Shown here piece by piece: positions 38,776 through 46,454 of a DNA stretch of 64,000 nt. Location: the NCBI RefSeq assembly GCF_900116375.1, contig NZ_UETB01000014.1, forward strand, positions 34,870 to 98,869, read 5' to 3'. Within the stretch, counting starts at the first letter, position 1. Each line of letters starts with the position of its first letter. A model generated the notes under the pieces. It was not told where the DNA came from and did not search any database. It saw only the letters and a list, made by a program, of their open reading frames with translations. The stretch comes from Georgenia satyanarayanai (GTDB lineage: Bacteria > Actinomycetota > Actinomycetes > Actinomycetales > Actinomycetaceae). Made by a program: the position numbers and the translations under genes.

Positions 38776-39704
38776 GCCCCGGTGTCCAGCTGACCCATGA
38801 CCTCGGCGGCGATGAGGTCGAGGTGGTCGAGGTCGGTCATGTCCATGCACTGGAGGTAGACGCGGGTGATGCCCTGCTCGGCGAGGGCGCCCAGGCCGTC
38901 GAGGACCTCCTGCGGCGTGCCGGCCAGGCCGTTGCGGCGCAGCTCCTCCGGCTCGCGGCCGATCGTCGCGGCGCGGCGCGCGACCTCCTGCTCGTCGCGG
39001 CCGACGTCGGCGATGAGTGCGACGGAGTAGACGAGCTCGTCGGGGTCACGGTCCACGGCCTCGCACGCGGCGCGCACGCGGTCCCGCTGCGCGGCGATCG
39101 TGGCCTTCTCCGGGAAGGCCTGGTTGTACTCGGTGGCGAAGCGTGCGGCGAGGGCCGGCGTGCGGCGCGGCCCGTTGCCGCCGACGACGACGGGCACCCG
39201 GTCCTGCACCGGCTTGGGCAGCGCGGGGGAGTCGACGAGCGTGTAGTGCTCGCCGTCGTGGCTGAAGGTCTCACCCGCCGGGGTGGACCACAGGCCGGTG
39301 AGGACCTCGAGCTGCTCGGTGAGCAGGCCGAAGCGCCTGTCGGGGAACGGGATCCCGTAGGCGCGGTGCTCCTCCTCGAACCACCCGGTGCCCAGGCCGA
39401 ACTCGACCCGGCCCCCGGACATGTCGTCGACCTGGGCCACCTGGATGGCCAGGACGCCCGGCAGGCGGAAGGTGGCGGAGGTGACCAGCGTGCCCAGGCG
39501 GATGGTGGAGGTCTCGCGGGCGAGGCCGGCCAGGGTGGTCCACGCGTCGGTCGGGCCGGGCATCGGGTCGCCGTCGCCCATGCGCAGGTAGTGGTCGGAG
39601 CGGAAGAAGGCGGAGAAGCCGAGCTGCTCGGCGCGCTGCGCCATGGCGAGCTGGTCGGCGTAGGAGGCGCCCTGCTGGGGCTCGGTGAAGATGCGAAGGT
39701 CCAT
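38772..39704 (-). CDS. LLM-class F420-dependent oxidoreductase (2)
   Basis: 310 residues from the ATG at 39704 (MDLRIFTEPQQGASYADQLA). LLM landmarks: AMAQRAEQLGFSAFFRSDHYL, TSTIRLGTLVTSATFRLPGV, QVDDMSGGRVEFGLGTGWFE (SGGR-x-x-LGLG type), VPVVVGGNGPRRTPALAARF and TRVYLQCMDMTDLDHLDLI. It probably uses F420 and belongs to the TIGR03560-like group. It is the first structural gene behind the leader ORF at 39854 and a structured 150-base leader. The substrate is unknown. Confidence 0.88.
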   Translation of the reverse strand: MDLRIFTEPQQGASYADQLAMAQRAEQLGFSAFFRSDHYLRMGDGDPMPGPTDAWTTLAGLARETSTIRLGTLVTSATFRLPGVLAIQVAQVDDMSGGRVEFGLGTGWFEEEHRAYGIPFPDRRFGLLTEQLEVLTGLWSTPAGETFSHDGEHYTLVDSPALPKPVQDRVPVVVGGNGPRRTPALAARFATEYNQAFPEKATIAAQRDRVRAACEAVDRDPDELVYSVALIADVGRDEQEVARRAATIGREPEELRRNGLAGTPQEVLDGLGALAEQGITRVYLQCMDMTDLDHLDLIAAEVMGQLDTGA

Positions 39705-39730
39705 GTGCACAGCCTGCCAGGGCATGGGGG

Positions 39731-39792
39731 CACCCGCGGGCTCCTGGCCTGGCCAGGGTGCCGTGGTGGACGAGCCACGGCCCCCGCGGGTG
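39731..39792 (-). promoter_or_regulatory. Nested hairpins in the LLM operon leader
   Basis: The outer stem is formed by CACCCGCGGG (39731-39740) and CCCGCGGGTG (39783-39792), perfectly complementary over 10 bases. Inside it lies GCCGTGG / CCACGGC (39760-39766 / 39775-39781) with an 8-base loop. The structure falls between the leader ORF stop and the LLM start (39704) and ends 27 bases before the start codon, well placed to control translation or transcription. Confidence 0.55.
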
Positions 39793-39853
39793 TCGGTGAC
39801 TGCCGGGATCTCGCCGCCGTCGGCGGAGGACCGGCAGGTCCGTCCGTGGACTG

Positions 39854-39892
39854 CTAGCGGGCAGCCACCTCACGCGTCCAAGTAGAGATCAT
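39854..39892 (-). CDS. 12-codon leader ORF (MISTWTREVAAR) with extended Shine-Dalgarno
   Basis: ATG at 39892, stop TAG at 39856-39854, product MISTWTREVAAR. The upstream GGGAAAGGAGGTGGTCC (39914-39898) is complementary to nearly the whole 16S rRNA 3' tail, allowing one G-U pair; this is far longer than any other ribosome-binding site in the window. A -35/-10 pair (GTGACA, 17 bases, TACCCT at 39931-39926) places transcription start near 39919. The strength of the RBS and the position before a structured leader and the LLM genes argue for a real translated leader peptide. Its function is unknown, and I cannot rule out that it belongs to a conserved leader family I do not recall. Confidence 0.6.
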   Translation of the reverse strand: MISTWTREVAAR

Positions 39893-39925
39893 GTCTCGGA
39901 CCACCTCCTTTCCCGTGTGGTCACC

Positions 39926-39954
39926 AGGGTAGGAAGTCGGCCGAGCGCTGTCAC
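39926..39954 (-). promoter_or_regulatory. Promoter of the LLM operon leader
   Basis: On the minus strand, GTGACA (39954-39949) and TACCCT (39931-39926) are separated by 17 bases and located 34 bases before the leader ATG. It is a good match to a housekeeping-sigma promoter for such GC-rich DNA. Confidence 0.5.
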
Positions 39955-39967
39955 GCGATTTACGCGC

Positions 39968-41296
39968 TCAGGATCCGAGGGCCTGCTCGGCGGCGGACTG
40001 GGCGGCCGAGAGGGCCTCGGTCAGCGGCAGCGCCCCACGGAACATCTCCTCGAGGATCGGCCGGACCGACTCGAGGACCTCTCGGGCGCGGGGTCCGCTC
40101 GCGGCGGTGACGGTGGCCTCGGGGGCGACGGCGGCGGTCACGTCCACGCCGCGGTCGGACCACGAGCTGAGGTACAGGTCCTGCGCGCCGGTGGCGGCCG
40201 GCACACCGACGCCGTGGCTGGCCAGGGCCGACTGGCCGTCGGTGGAGGCGAGCCAGAGCAGCACCTCGGCCGTCGCGTCCGGGTTCTCGGTGGCGGCGTT
40301 GGCGGCCGCGCCCACGCCGTCGACGACGGACACCCGCTCGCCCGGGCCGCCCGGCACGGGCGCCACACCCCACTCCACGTCGGTCTCCACGAGGCGGCGC
40401 ATCTCGGCGGAGGTCGACTGGAACAGGGCGAGGCGTCCGTCCGCGAAGAGCGCGCGGTCCGGCGTCGCGACGGGCGGGACGGCGGGCAGCTCGGCGAGGT
40501 AGCCGAAGGCGTCACGGGCCTCGGGGCCGGTGAGCGACAGGTCGTCGCCCGTCTCGGGGACGCCGCCCAGCTGGGCGAGGTAGGGCAGCCAGACGGCGGG
40601 GGCGGTGAGGTCGGTGTTGAACCCGTACTGGGCGACGTCGTCGGCGGTGAACCCCTTCTCGCCGGCGGTCCGCCCGTCCTCGTCCAGGGTGAGGCTGCGG
40701 ACCGCCTGGCGCAGCGTGTCCGCCGGCGCGGGCGTGGCGGCGCCGCCGGCGGGCGTCTTCTCGCGCGCGGCGTCCGGGTGCCAGGTGAGGGCGGCGGCGT
40801 CGACGCCGACCTCCTCGACGAGGACGGTGTTGTAGAGGAGCACGGTCGACTCCCACAGCTGGGGGACGGCCCACAGACCGTCGTCGTCGGTGTAGAGCGC
40901 GGTGACGGCCGGCTCCCAGTCACCGACGTCCTCCCCGAGCGTCTCGCGCACCTCCAGGACGTCCCCGGCGCGGGCGAGGGCGGCGACGGCGTCGCTCGTC
41001 GTCCAGAAGACGTCCGCCATGGTGCCCTCGGCGAGGTCGGACGCGGTGCGGTCGGAGTAGCCGGCCTCGGGCACGACCTCGACCTCGACGTGGATGTCGC
41101 GGTGGACGGCGTTGAAGGCGTCGAAGGACTCGCGGTAGGCCGCCGCCGCGGCGTCGTCCCACAGGCGGAAGGTCACCGTGGACATGCTCGCGGTCGCATC
41201 GGTGCCGGCGTTGTCGCCCGCAGGCTCGCCGCATGCCGCCAGCACCGCGGCGATCGCGAGTGCGGCACCTGCGCGGGCTCGCGCGCGGCGGTCCAT
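39968..41296 (-). CDS. Extracellular solute-binding lipoprotein (ABC sugar-type), orphan
   Basis: 442 residues from the ATG at 41296 with GGGAGGG upstream. The lipoprotein signal ends LAACGEP, with the lipidated Cys at about 22. It has family-1 solute-binding architecture: VTFRLWDDAAAAAYRESFDA, DVFWTTSDAVAALARAGDVL, GLWAVPQLWESTVLLYNTVL, LPLTEALSAAQSAAEQAL at the end. No permease or ATPase gene is adjacent, which is unusual. It is divergent from the NamZ gene, so it could capture muropeptide sugars and feed the permeases at 60.6-62.4 kb, but this is speculation. Confidence 0.85.
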   Translation of the reverse strand: MDRRARARAGAALAIAAVLAACGEPAGDNAGTDATASMSTVTFRLWDDAAAAAYRESFDAFNAVHRDIHVEVEVVPEAGYSDRTASDLAEGTMADVFWTTSDAVAALARAGDVLEVRETLGEDVGDWEPAVTALYTDDDGLWAVPQLWESTVLLYNTVLVEEVGVDAAALTWHPDAAREKTPAGGAATPAPADTLRQAVRSLTLDEDGRTAGEKGFTADDVAQYGFNTDLTAPAVWLPYLAQLGGVPETGDDLSLTGPEARDAFGYLAELPAVPPVATPDRALFADGRLALFQSTSAEMRRLVETDVEWGVAPVPGGPGERVSVVDGVGAAANAATENPDATAEVLLWLASTDGQSALASHGVGVPAATGAQDLYLSSWSDRGVDVTAAVAPEATVTAASGPRAREVLESVRPILEEMFRGALPLTEALSAAQSAAEQALGS

Positions 41297-41680
41297 AGAG
41301 GCCCTCCCGGAGTGCATCGTCCGTGCCCAGGCTACCCGTCCCGGAGGACGTCGCATGACCACCTCGATACGTGAACGGGAAACACCCATGACGATGCCCA
41401 GACCGCCTCGCCCTCCGCCAGATGATGGGACGGGTGACGGGGCACGCACTCGCTCGCGTCGCTCATCGCACCACGTGGGGGCCTCGGGACGGGACAGGGC
41501 TTGCTGAGGGTGGTGTGGAAGTTGGTGACATTCGATCGCATCGCGTGACAGTTCTTGACGCGATGGGGTGTGCTGCGCCACAGTGGCTCCAGGCGGGTGG
41601 GGGGACCCGCCGCCTACGAGGCGAGGGGGCGTCGTGAGCAGGGAGCGGTCGCCCCGCCACCCACCGTGAAAGGACACACG
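41297..41680. promoter_or_regulatory. 384-base divergent region with inverted-repeat operator
   Basis: Between the binding-protein gene and namZ. CATCGCGT (41539-41546) and ACGCGATG (41558-41565) form an 8-bp inverted repeat with an 11-base spacer, inside a GTGACA...TTGACG-containing patch about 115 bases before the namZ start. This is a plausible promoter/operator for a peptidoglycan-sugar regulator. The left half holds nothing recognisable. Confidence 0.5.
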
Positions 41681-43300
41681 ATGCTCGTACGACGTCTCAG
41701 GCAGTGGAGCCCGGTGCTGGGCGCCGCCGCCGCCGTCGCCCTCGTGGGCGGATCGATCGGTGCCGCGACGTCGGCACCGCAGCCCGTGGCCGCGCCGCCG
41801 GCCACGCTGGCCCAGCCGTCCGACCAGACGGGGCCGACGGTCGAGCTCGGTGTCGAGCGGCTGCTGTCCGACCCGGACCAGCTCGCGCTCCTCGACGGCA
41901 AGCGGGTCGGGCTCATCACCAACCCCACCGGTGTGGACTCCGAGCTCACCCACTCGATGGACCTCCTCATCGCCGGTGAGGACGACGGCAACTACGAGCT
42001 CACCGCCCTCTACGCACCCGAGCACGGGATCCTCGGCGGCGCGCCCGCCGGCGCGAGCGTCGAGAGCTACGTCGACCCGCGCACCGGCCTCACCGTGTGG
42101 TCCCTCTACGGCGCCACGCAGCGCCCCACGGAGGAGATGCTCGCGGACGTCGACGTCCTCCTCTTCGACATCCAGGACATCGGCGCCCGCTTCTACACCT
42201 ACATCTGGACGATGTACTACGCGATGGACGCCGCCGCCGAGTTCGACAAGGAGTTCGTCGTCCTGGACCGGCCCAACCCGCTGGGTGACCGGATGGACGG
42301 CCCGGTCCTCGACCCCGCCCTGTCCTCCTTCGTCGGTCTGCGCGAGATCCCGATGCAGCACGGCCTCACCGTCGGTGAGCTCGCCTCCCTCTTCAACGGG
42401 GAGTTCCTCGAGGAGCCCGTCGAGGGCTTCCACGTCGTGGAGATGACCGGCTACGACCCGGACGACTTCGTCACCGGCTACGGGCTGGAGTGGGTGCTTC
42501 CCTCGCCGAACATCCCGACGATCGAGACGGCGTGGGCCTACGCGGGCACGGGGCTCATCGAGTCCCTCGACGCCTCCGAGGGCCGGGGCACGACGACGCC
42601 CTTCCTGTGGATCGGGCACGGTGAGATCGACGAGCTCGGGGCCTACGAGCTCGCCGAGGACCTCAACTCCCGAGGGCTCGAGGGCGTGCACTTCCGCCCG
42701 ATGTTCGCCAACCCGACGACGAGCAAGCAGGCCGGGCGCCTCTCCGGCGGCGTCCAGCTCCACATCACCGACCCGGCGGCCTACGTGCCGGTGCGGACCG
42801 GCCTCCACGTCCTCCAGGCCTTCTACGACACCGAGGGCGTGGACTGGCGCGAGGGCACCATCTACCCCAACCAGCGGTGCGAGACCGAGGCCGACACGTG
42901 CTGGATCGACCGCCTCACCGGTGACAAGGACGTGCGCCTGCAGCTGGAGGCGGGGGTCGACCCTGACGAGATCATCGCCGGCTGGCAGGAGGAGCTCGCC
43001 GCCTTCGACGACGTCGCCGAGGACTACCGCCTCTATGAGGACGCGACCCTCGCCGGCCTGCGCACCGCCCTCGAGGGTCACGTCGCCGACGGCGCCGTCG
43101 CCGGCCCGATCGTCCGTCAGCTGACGACGGCGCTGGACCAGGCCGAGCGGCACCTCGACGCCGGCCGCTCCGAGCAGGCGGCGTACTCGCTCGACCGGTT
43201 CCTCCGGCACCTGGACGCACCCAAGCGGCCGGACACGCTGAGCGAGGAGGCGGCCACCGAGCTGCGGGAGCGCGCGGTGGCGCTGCGTGACTCCCTCTGA
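41681..43300 (+). CDS. namZ: Exo-beta-N-acetylmuramidase NamZ (DUF1343, GH171) with C-terminal FIMAH-like domain
   Basis: 539 residues from the ATG at 41681 with GAAAGGA upstream. An export signal (about 1-31) precedes the DUF1343 domain (about 55-425): LDGKRVGLITNPTGVDSELT, LYAPEHGILGGAPAG, VDVLLFDIQDIGARFYTYIW, EFVVLDRPNPLGDRMDGPVL, GFHVVEMTGYDPDDF and RPMFANPTTSKQAGRLSGGV. NamZ releases terminal MurNAc from peptidoglycan fragments. The last 80 residues (LRTALEGHVADGAVAGPIV to FLRHLDAP) resemble the FIMAH helical domain. With murQ and a BadF-type kinase at the right edge it suggests wall-sugar salvage. Confidence 0.9.
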   Translation: MLVRRLRQWSPVLGAAAAVALVGGSIGAATSAPQPVAAPPATLAQPSDQTGPTVELGVERLLSDPDQLALLDGKRVGLITNPTGVDSELTHSMDLLIAGEDDGNYELTALYAPEHGILGGAPAGASVESYVDPRTGLTVWSLYGATQRPTEEMLADVDVLLFDIQDIGARFYTYIWTMYYAMDAAAEFDKEFVVLDRPNPLGDRMDGPVLDPALSSFVGLREIPMQHGLTVGELASLFNGEFLEEPVEGFHVVEMTGYDPDDFVTGYGLEWVLPSPNIPTIETAWAYAGTGLIESLDASEGRGTTTPFLWIGHGEIDELGAYELAEDLNSRGLEGVHFRPMFANPTTSKQAGRLSGGVQLHITDPAAYVPVRTGLHVLQAFYDTEGVDWREGTIYPNQRCETEADTCWIDRLTGDKDVRLQLEAGVDPDEIIAGWQEELAAFDDVAEDYRLYEDATLAGLRTALEGHVADGAVAGPIVRQLTTALDQAERHLDAGRSEQAAYSLDRFLRHLDAPKRPDTLSEEAATELRERAVALRDSL

Positions 43301-46300
43301 CGGGCGTGGGCGGGCCCGGCACCTCGACACAGGTGCCGGGCCCGTCCACGCGCCGCCGCCCGCGGTCGGCACCCCCGACCCCGCCGACAGCCGACCTACC
43401 GCCGACAGCGCACTTACCGCCGACGGCGCACTTGTCGCCGACGGCGCACTTGTCGCCGACGGCGGCTCGCCCATCGACCTCACCGCCGTGGCGGCGGCCG
43501 CGCGCCCCGGTGGGCTGAGCACCCGCGAGACCGACCGGGCGCGGCTCGCCCACGACGCCTCGCACTACCTCCTGCGCCCGAGCGCGGTCGTCACGGCGAC
43601 GTCGGTGGAGCAGGTCGCCGCCGTCATGGCCGCGGCCGGCCGCTCCCCAGTTCCCGTGCCGCTCACCTTCCGCGCCGGGGGCACCAGCCTGTCGGGCCAG
43701 GCGGTGACCGACGGCGTCCTCGTCGACGTGCGCCGCCACCAGCAGGACGTCGAGGTGCTCGACGACGGGGCGCGCGTGCGGTGCAGCCCCGGTGCTGTGC
43801 TGCGGCGGGTCAACACGGCCCTGGCCCGGTACGGCCGGCGGCTCGGCCCGGACCCGGCGAGCGAGATCGCCTGCACGATCGGTGGGGTCGTCGCCAACAA
43901 CTCCTCCGGGATGACGTCCGGGACGGCGGCCACCGCCTACCGCACCCTGGACTCGATGGTCCTCGCGCTGCCCAGCGGCACGGTCCTCGACACCGCGGCC
44001 CCGGACGCCGACGCCCTCCTCGCCGCCCGCGAGCCCGAGCTCCGTGCCGGGCTGCTGCGCCTGCGTGACCACGTCCGGTCCCGGCCCGACCTGCGCCGCG
44101 CGATCGAGCACCAGTTCTCGATGAAGAACACGATGGGCTACGGGCTCGACGCGCTGCTCGACCACGACTCCGCCGTCGAGATCCTCGCCCACCTCGTCGT
44201 CGGCTCGGAGGGGACGCTCGCGTACCTCGCCGAGGTGACCCTGCGGACCGTGCCGCTGCTCCCGCACGCCGCGACGGCGCTGCTCGTCCTCGACTCGATC
44301 GGCGCGGCCACCGGCGCGCTGCCCGCCGTCGCGGCGACCGGCGCGGTGGCGGTCGAGCTCATGGACGCCGCCGCGCTGCGGGTGGCGCAGCGCGACCCGC
44401 GCGCCGACCCGGTGCTGCGCGAGCTGGCGGTGGAGGGACACACCGCGCTGCTCGTCGAGCTCCAGCACGCGAGCGCCGACGGGCTGGCCGAGCTGGTGGG
44501 CGGGGCCGAGCCGCTGCTCGCGGGCACCGCGCCGGTCGTCGCCACCCCGCTGAGCACCGACCCGCGCTCGCGGGCGGCGATGTGGCAGGTGCGCAAGGGC
44601 CTGTACGCCGCCGTCGCCGGTGCCCGGCCCACCGGGACGACGGCGATGCTCGAGGACGTCGTCGTGCCCGGCCCGGCGCTCACCGGCACGGTGCGCGCGC
44701 TCGAGGGCCTGCTCGCCCGGTACGGCCATGCCGACGCGGTGACCTTCGGGCACGCCAAGGACGCCAACCTCCACTTCATGATCAGCCCCGACCTCGGCGA
44801 CCCCCGCGCCCGCGACGCCTACGCCGCCTTCAGCGAGGAGCTCGCCGGCCTCGTCCTCGACGCGGGCGGCTCGCTCAAGGCCGAGCACGGCACCGGACGG
44901 ATGATGGCGCCCTTCGTGCGCCGCCAGTACGGCGACGAGCTGTACGAGGTCATGCGGGAGGTCAAGCGGCTGTGCGACCCGCGCGGGGTGCTCGCGCCGG
45001 GCGTCGTCATCAGCGAGGACCCGACCATCCACCTGCGGGACCTCAAGCGCTACCCGCGCGTCCACCCCGAGCTCGACCGCTGCGTCGAGTGCGGGTTCTG
45101 CGAGCCGGCCTGCCCGTCACGGCACACGACGACGACGCCGCGTCAGCGCATCGCCCTGCTCCGCGAGGCCGCCGACTCCGGCCCCGAGCGGCGCGCCGAG
45201 CTCGAGCGCGACTACGACTACGCCGCGGTCCAGACCTGCGCGGCGGACTCCCTGTGCCGGGTGGCCTGCCCCGTCGACATCGACACCGGCGCGGTGATGA
45301 AGGAACGGCGGGCCGCCGCCAACGGCCCGGTCGCGCAGGGCGTCGGGCGCCGCCTCGCCGAGGCGTGGAAGCCGGCGACGACCGCGCTCAGGGGCGCGCT
45401 CACCGTCGCCGACCACGTGCCCGGGCCCGTCCTCGCGACGGCGACGCGCGCCGCCCGCGCCGTCGTCGGGCAGCGGGGGCGCGACCTGCTCCCGCAGGTC
45501 GACGAGAACCTCCCCGGCCCCGGCCGCCCCCGCAGCACCCTCCCCCTCCCGCCCGGCGCCCTCACCCCCGCCCCCTCGCCGACCCCGGCCCCCACCCCCT
45601 CGCCCAGCGCTGAGTTGTTACCGGCACAGCACGACGCGATCTTCTTCCCGGCCTGCATCGGCTCGCTCTTCGCGGCCGAGGGTGGCGGGCCGGGGGTCTC
45701 GGCCGCGTTCGCGGCGCTGTGCGAGCGGGCCGGCGTGCGCCTGGCCGTGCCCGAGGGCATCGACGGTCTGTGCTGCGGGACGGTGTGGGAGTCCAAGGGC
45801 CTGGTCGACGGCGCCACCGCGATGGCGGCCCGCGTGGCTGGGTCGGTGTGGTCACTGACCGACGGCGGCCGCCTGCCCCTCGTGTGCGACGCGACGAGCT
45901 GCACCCACGGCCTGGAGTCGATCGGCGCGCGCCTCACCGGGGAGGCGGCCGAGCGGTGGGCGCGGGTCCGCGTGGTCGACGCCGTGACCTTCACCCGCGA
46001 GCACCTCCTCGAGCGGCTCGAGGTGCCCGAGGCGGGTCTCCTGGACCGGCTCGCCGTCCACCCCACCTGCTCCTCGGTGCACCTCGGTGCCGTGGAGGAC
46101 CTCACCGCCGTCGCGGCCGCTGTCGCGCGCGAGGTGACGGTCCCCGTCGAGTGGGGGTGCTGCGGCACGGCGGGGGACCGCGGCATGCTCCACCCCGAGC
46201 TGCCCGCCGGCGCCACCGAGCGGGAGGCGGCCGAGCTCGCCGCCGTCGAGCGTGAGAGCGGGCGCTTCGACGCCTACGCCTCGTGCAACCGCACGTGCGA

Positions 46301-46373
46301 GATGGGCATGAGCGCCGCGACGGGCCGCCCCTACCGCCACGTCCTGGAGCTGCTCGAGGAGGCCACGCGATAA
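43287..46373 (+). CDS. FAD-binding and Fe-S-binding protein, D-lactate dehydrogenase/GlcDF-like
   Basis: Up to 1028 residues from the GTG at 43287; the first 60-odd residues (including ADGALV repeats) are doubtful because a terminator hairpin and tandem repeats lie there. A GTG at 43488 (codon 68) is the other obvious in-frame start. The FAD domain (about 75-550) includes RAGGTSLSGQAVTDGVLVD and IGGVVANNSSGMTSG; GSLKAEHGTGRMMAPF precedes the oxidase C-lobe. The Fe-S part has CVECGFCEPACPS (about 595) and CAADSLCRVACPVD (about 652). After a Pro-rich linker, the CCG domain has LCCGTVWES and WGCCGTAGDRG. It oxidises D-lactate, glycolate or a related 2-hydroxyacid into the respiratory chain. In a MurNAc-salvage context D-lactate from MurQ would be a natural substrate. 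Confidence 0.85.
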   Translation: MTPSDGRGRARHLDTGAGPVHAPPPAVGTPDPADSRPTADSALTADGALVADGALVADGGSPIDLTAVAAAARPGGLSTRETDRARLAHDASHYLLRPSAVVTATSVEQVAAVMAAAGRSPVPVPLTFRAGGTSLSGQAVTDGVLVDVRRHQQDVEVLDDGARVRCSPGAVLRRVNTALARYGRRLGPDPASEIACTIGGVVANNSSGMTSGTAATAYRTLDSMVLALPSGTVLDTAAPDADALLAAREPELRAGLLRLRDHVRSRPDLRRAIEHQFSMKNTMGYGLDALLDHDSAVEILAHLVVGSEGTLAYLAEVTLRTVPLLPHAATALLVLDSIGAATGALPAVAATGAVAVELMDAAALRVAQRDPRADPVLRELAVEGHTALLVELQHASADGLAELVGGAEPLLAGTAPVVATPLSTDPRSRAAMWQVRKGLYAAVAGARPTGTTAMLEDVVVPGPALTGTVRALEGLLARYGHADAVTFGHAKDANLHFMISPDLGDPRARDAYAAFSEELAGLVLDAGGSLKAEHGTGRMMAPFVRRQYGDELYEVMREVKRLCDPRGVLAPGVVISEDPTIHLRDLKRYPRVHPELDRCVECGFCEPACPSRHTTTTPRQRIALLREAADSGPERRAELERDYDYAAVQTCAADSLCRVACPVDIDTGAVMKERRAAANGPVAQGVGRRLAEAWKPATTALRGALTVADHVPGPVLATATRAARAVVGQRGRDLLPQVDENLPGPGRPRSTLPLPPGALTPAPSPTPAPTPSPSAELLPAQHDAIFFPACIGSLFAAEGGGPGVSAAFAALCERAGVRLAVPEGIDGLCCGTVWESKGLVDGATAMAARVAGSVWSLTDGGRLPLVCDATSCTHGLESIGARLTGEAAERWARVRVVDAVTFTREHLLERLEVPEAGLLDRLAVHPTCSSVHLGAVEDLTAVAAAVAREVTVPVEWGCCGTAGDRGMLHPELPAGATEREAAELAAVERESGRFDAYASCNRTCEMGMSAATGRPYRHVLELLEEATR
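43305..43350 (+). terminator. Very strong hairpin terminator after namZ
   Basis: A near-perfect 20-bp inverted repeat with a 6-base loop begins 5 bases after the namZ stop (GGGCCCGGCACCT / AGGTGCCGGGCCC plus outer CGTGG/CCACG pairs). It falls inside the 5' end of the longest reading frame of the following gene, which bears on that gene's true start. Confidence 0.8.
43384..43473 (+). repeat. 18-bp tandem repeat encoding ADGALV units
   Basis: Five 18-bp units in phase with the reading frame; units 3 and 4 (43420-43437, 43438-43455) are identical (CCGACGGCGCACTTGTCG). Units 1-2 and 5 are diverged. A candidate for copy-number variation. Confidence 0.85.
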
Positions 46374-46390
46374 GTCGGTGCGTGGCCGAC

Positions 46391-46417
46391 CCATCCGACC
46401 CCCTCCGGGCTCCGAAC
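46391..46417 (+). promoter_or_regulatory. SigK-type promoter candidate
   Basis: CCATCC (46391-46396), 15 bases, then CCGAAC (46412-46417), 38 bases before the lipoprotein ATG. From memory the mycobacterial SigK promoter is CCATCC followed about 15-17 bases later by CCGAAT, so the match is close. sigK itself lies just downstream of this gene. Confidence 0.6.
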
Positions 46418-46454
46418 CCCAGGTGACAGCGCAGGACCAACCTGGAGGAATGAC

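Noticed and set aside
39917..41374. Plus-strand frame opposite the solute-binding protein
   Set aside because: Composition is antisense-like, and the opposite strand carries a clear lipobox and binding-protein fold.
43384..43473. 18-bp repeats as regulatory iterons
   Set aside because: They are in phase with the reading frame, encode ADGALV units, and are not near a replication or regulator gene; slippage-type tandem duplication is simpler.
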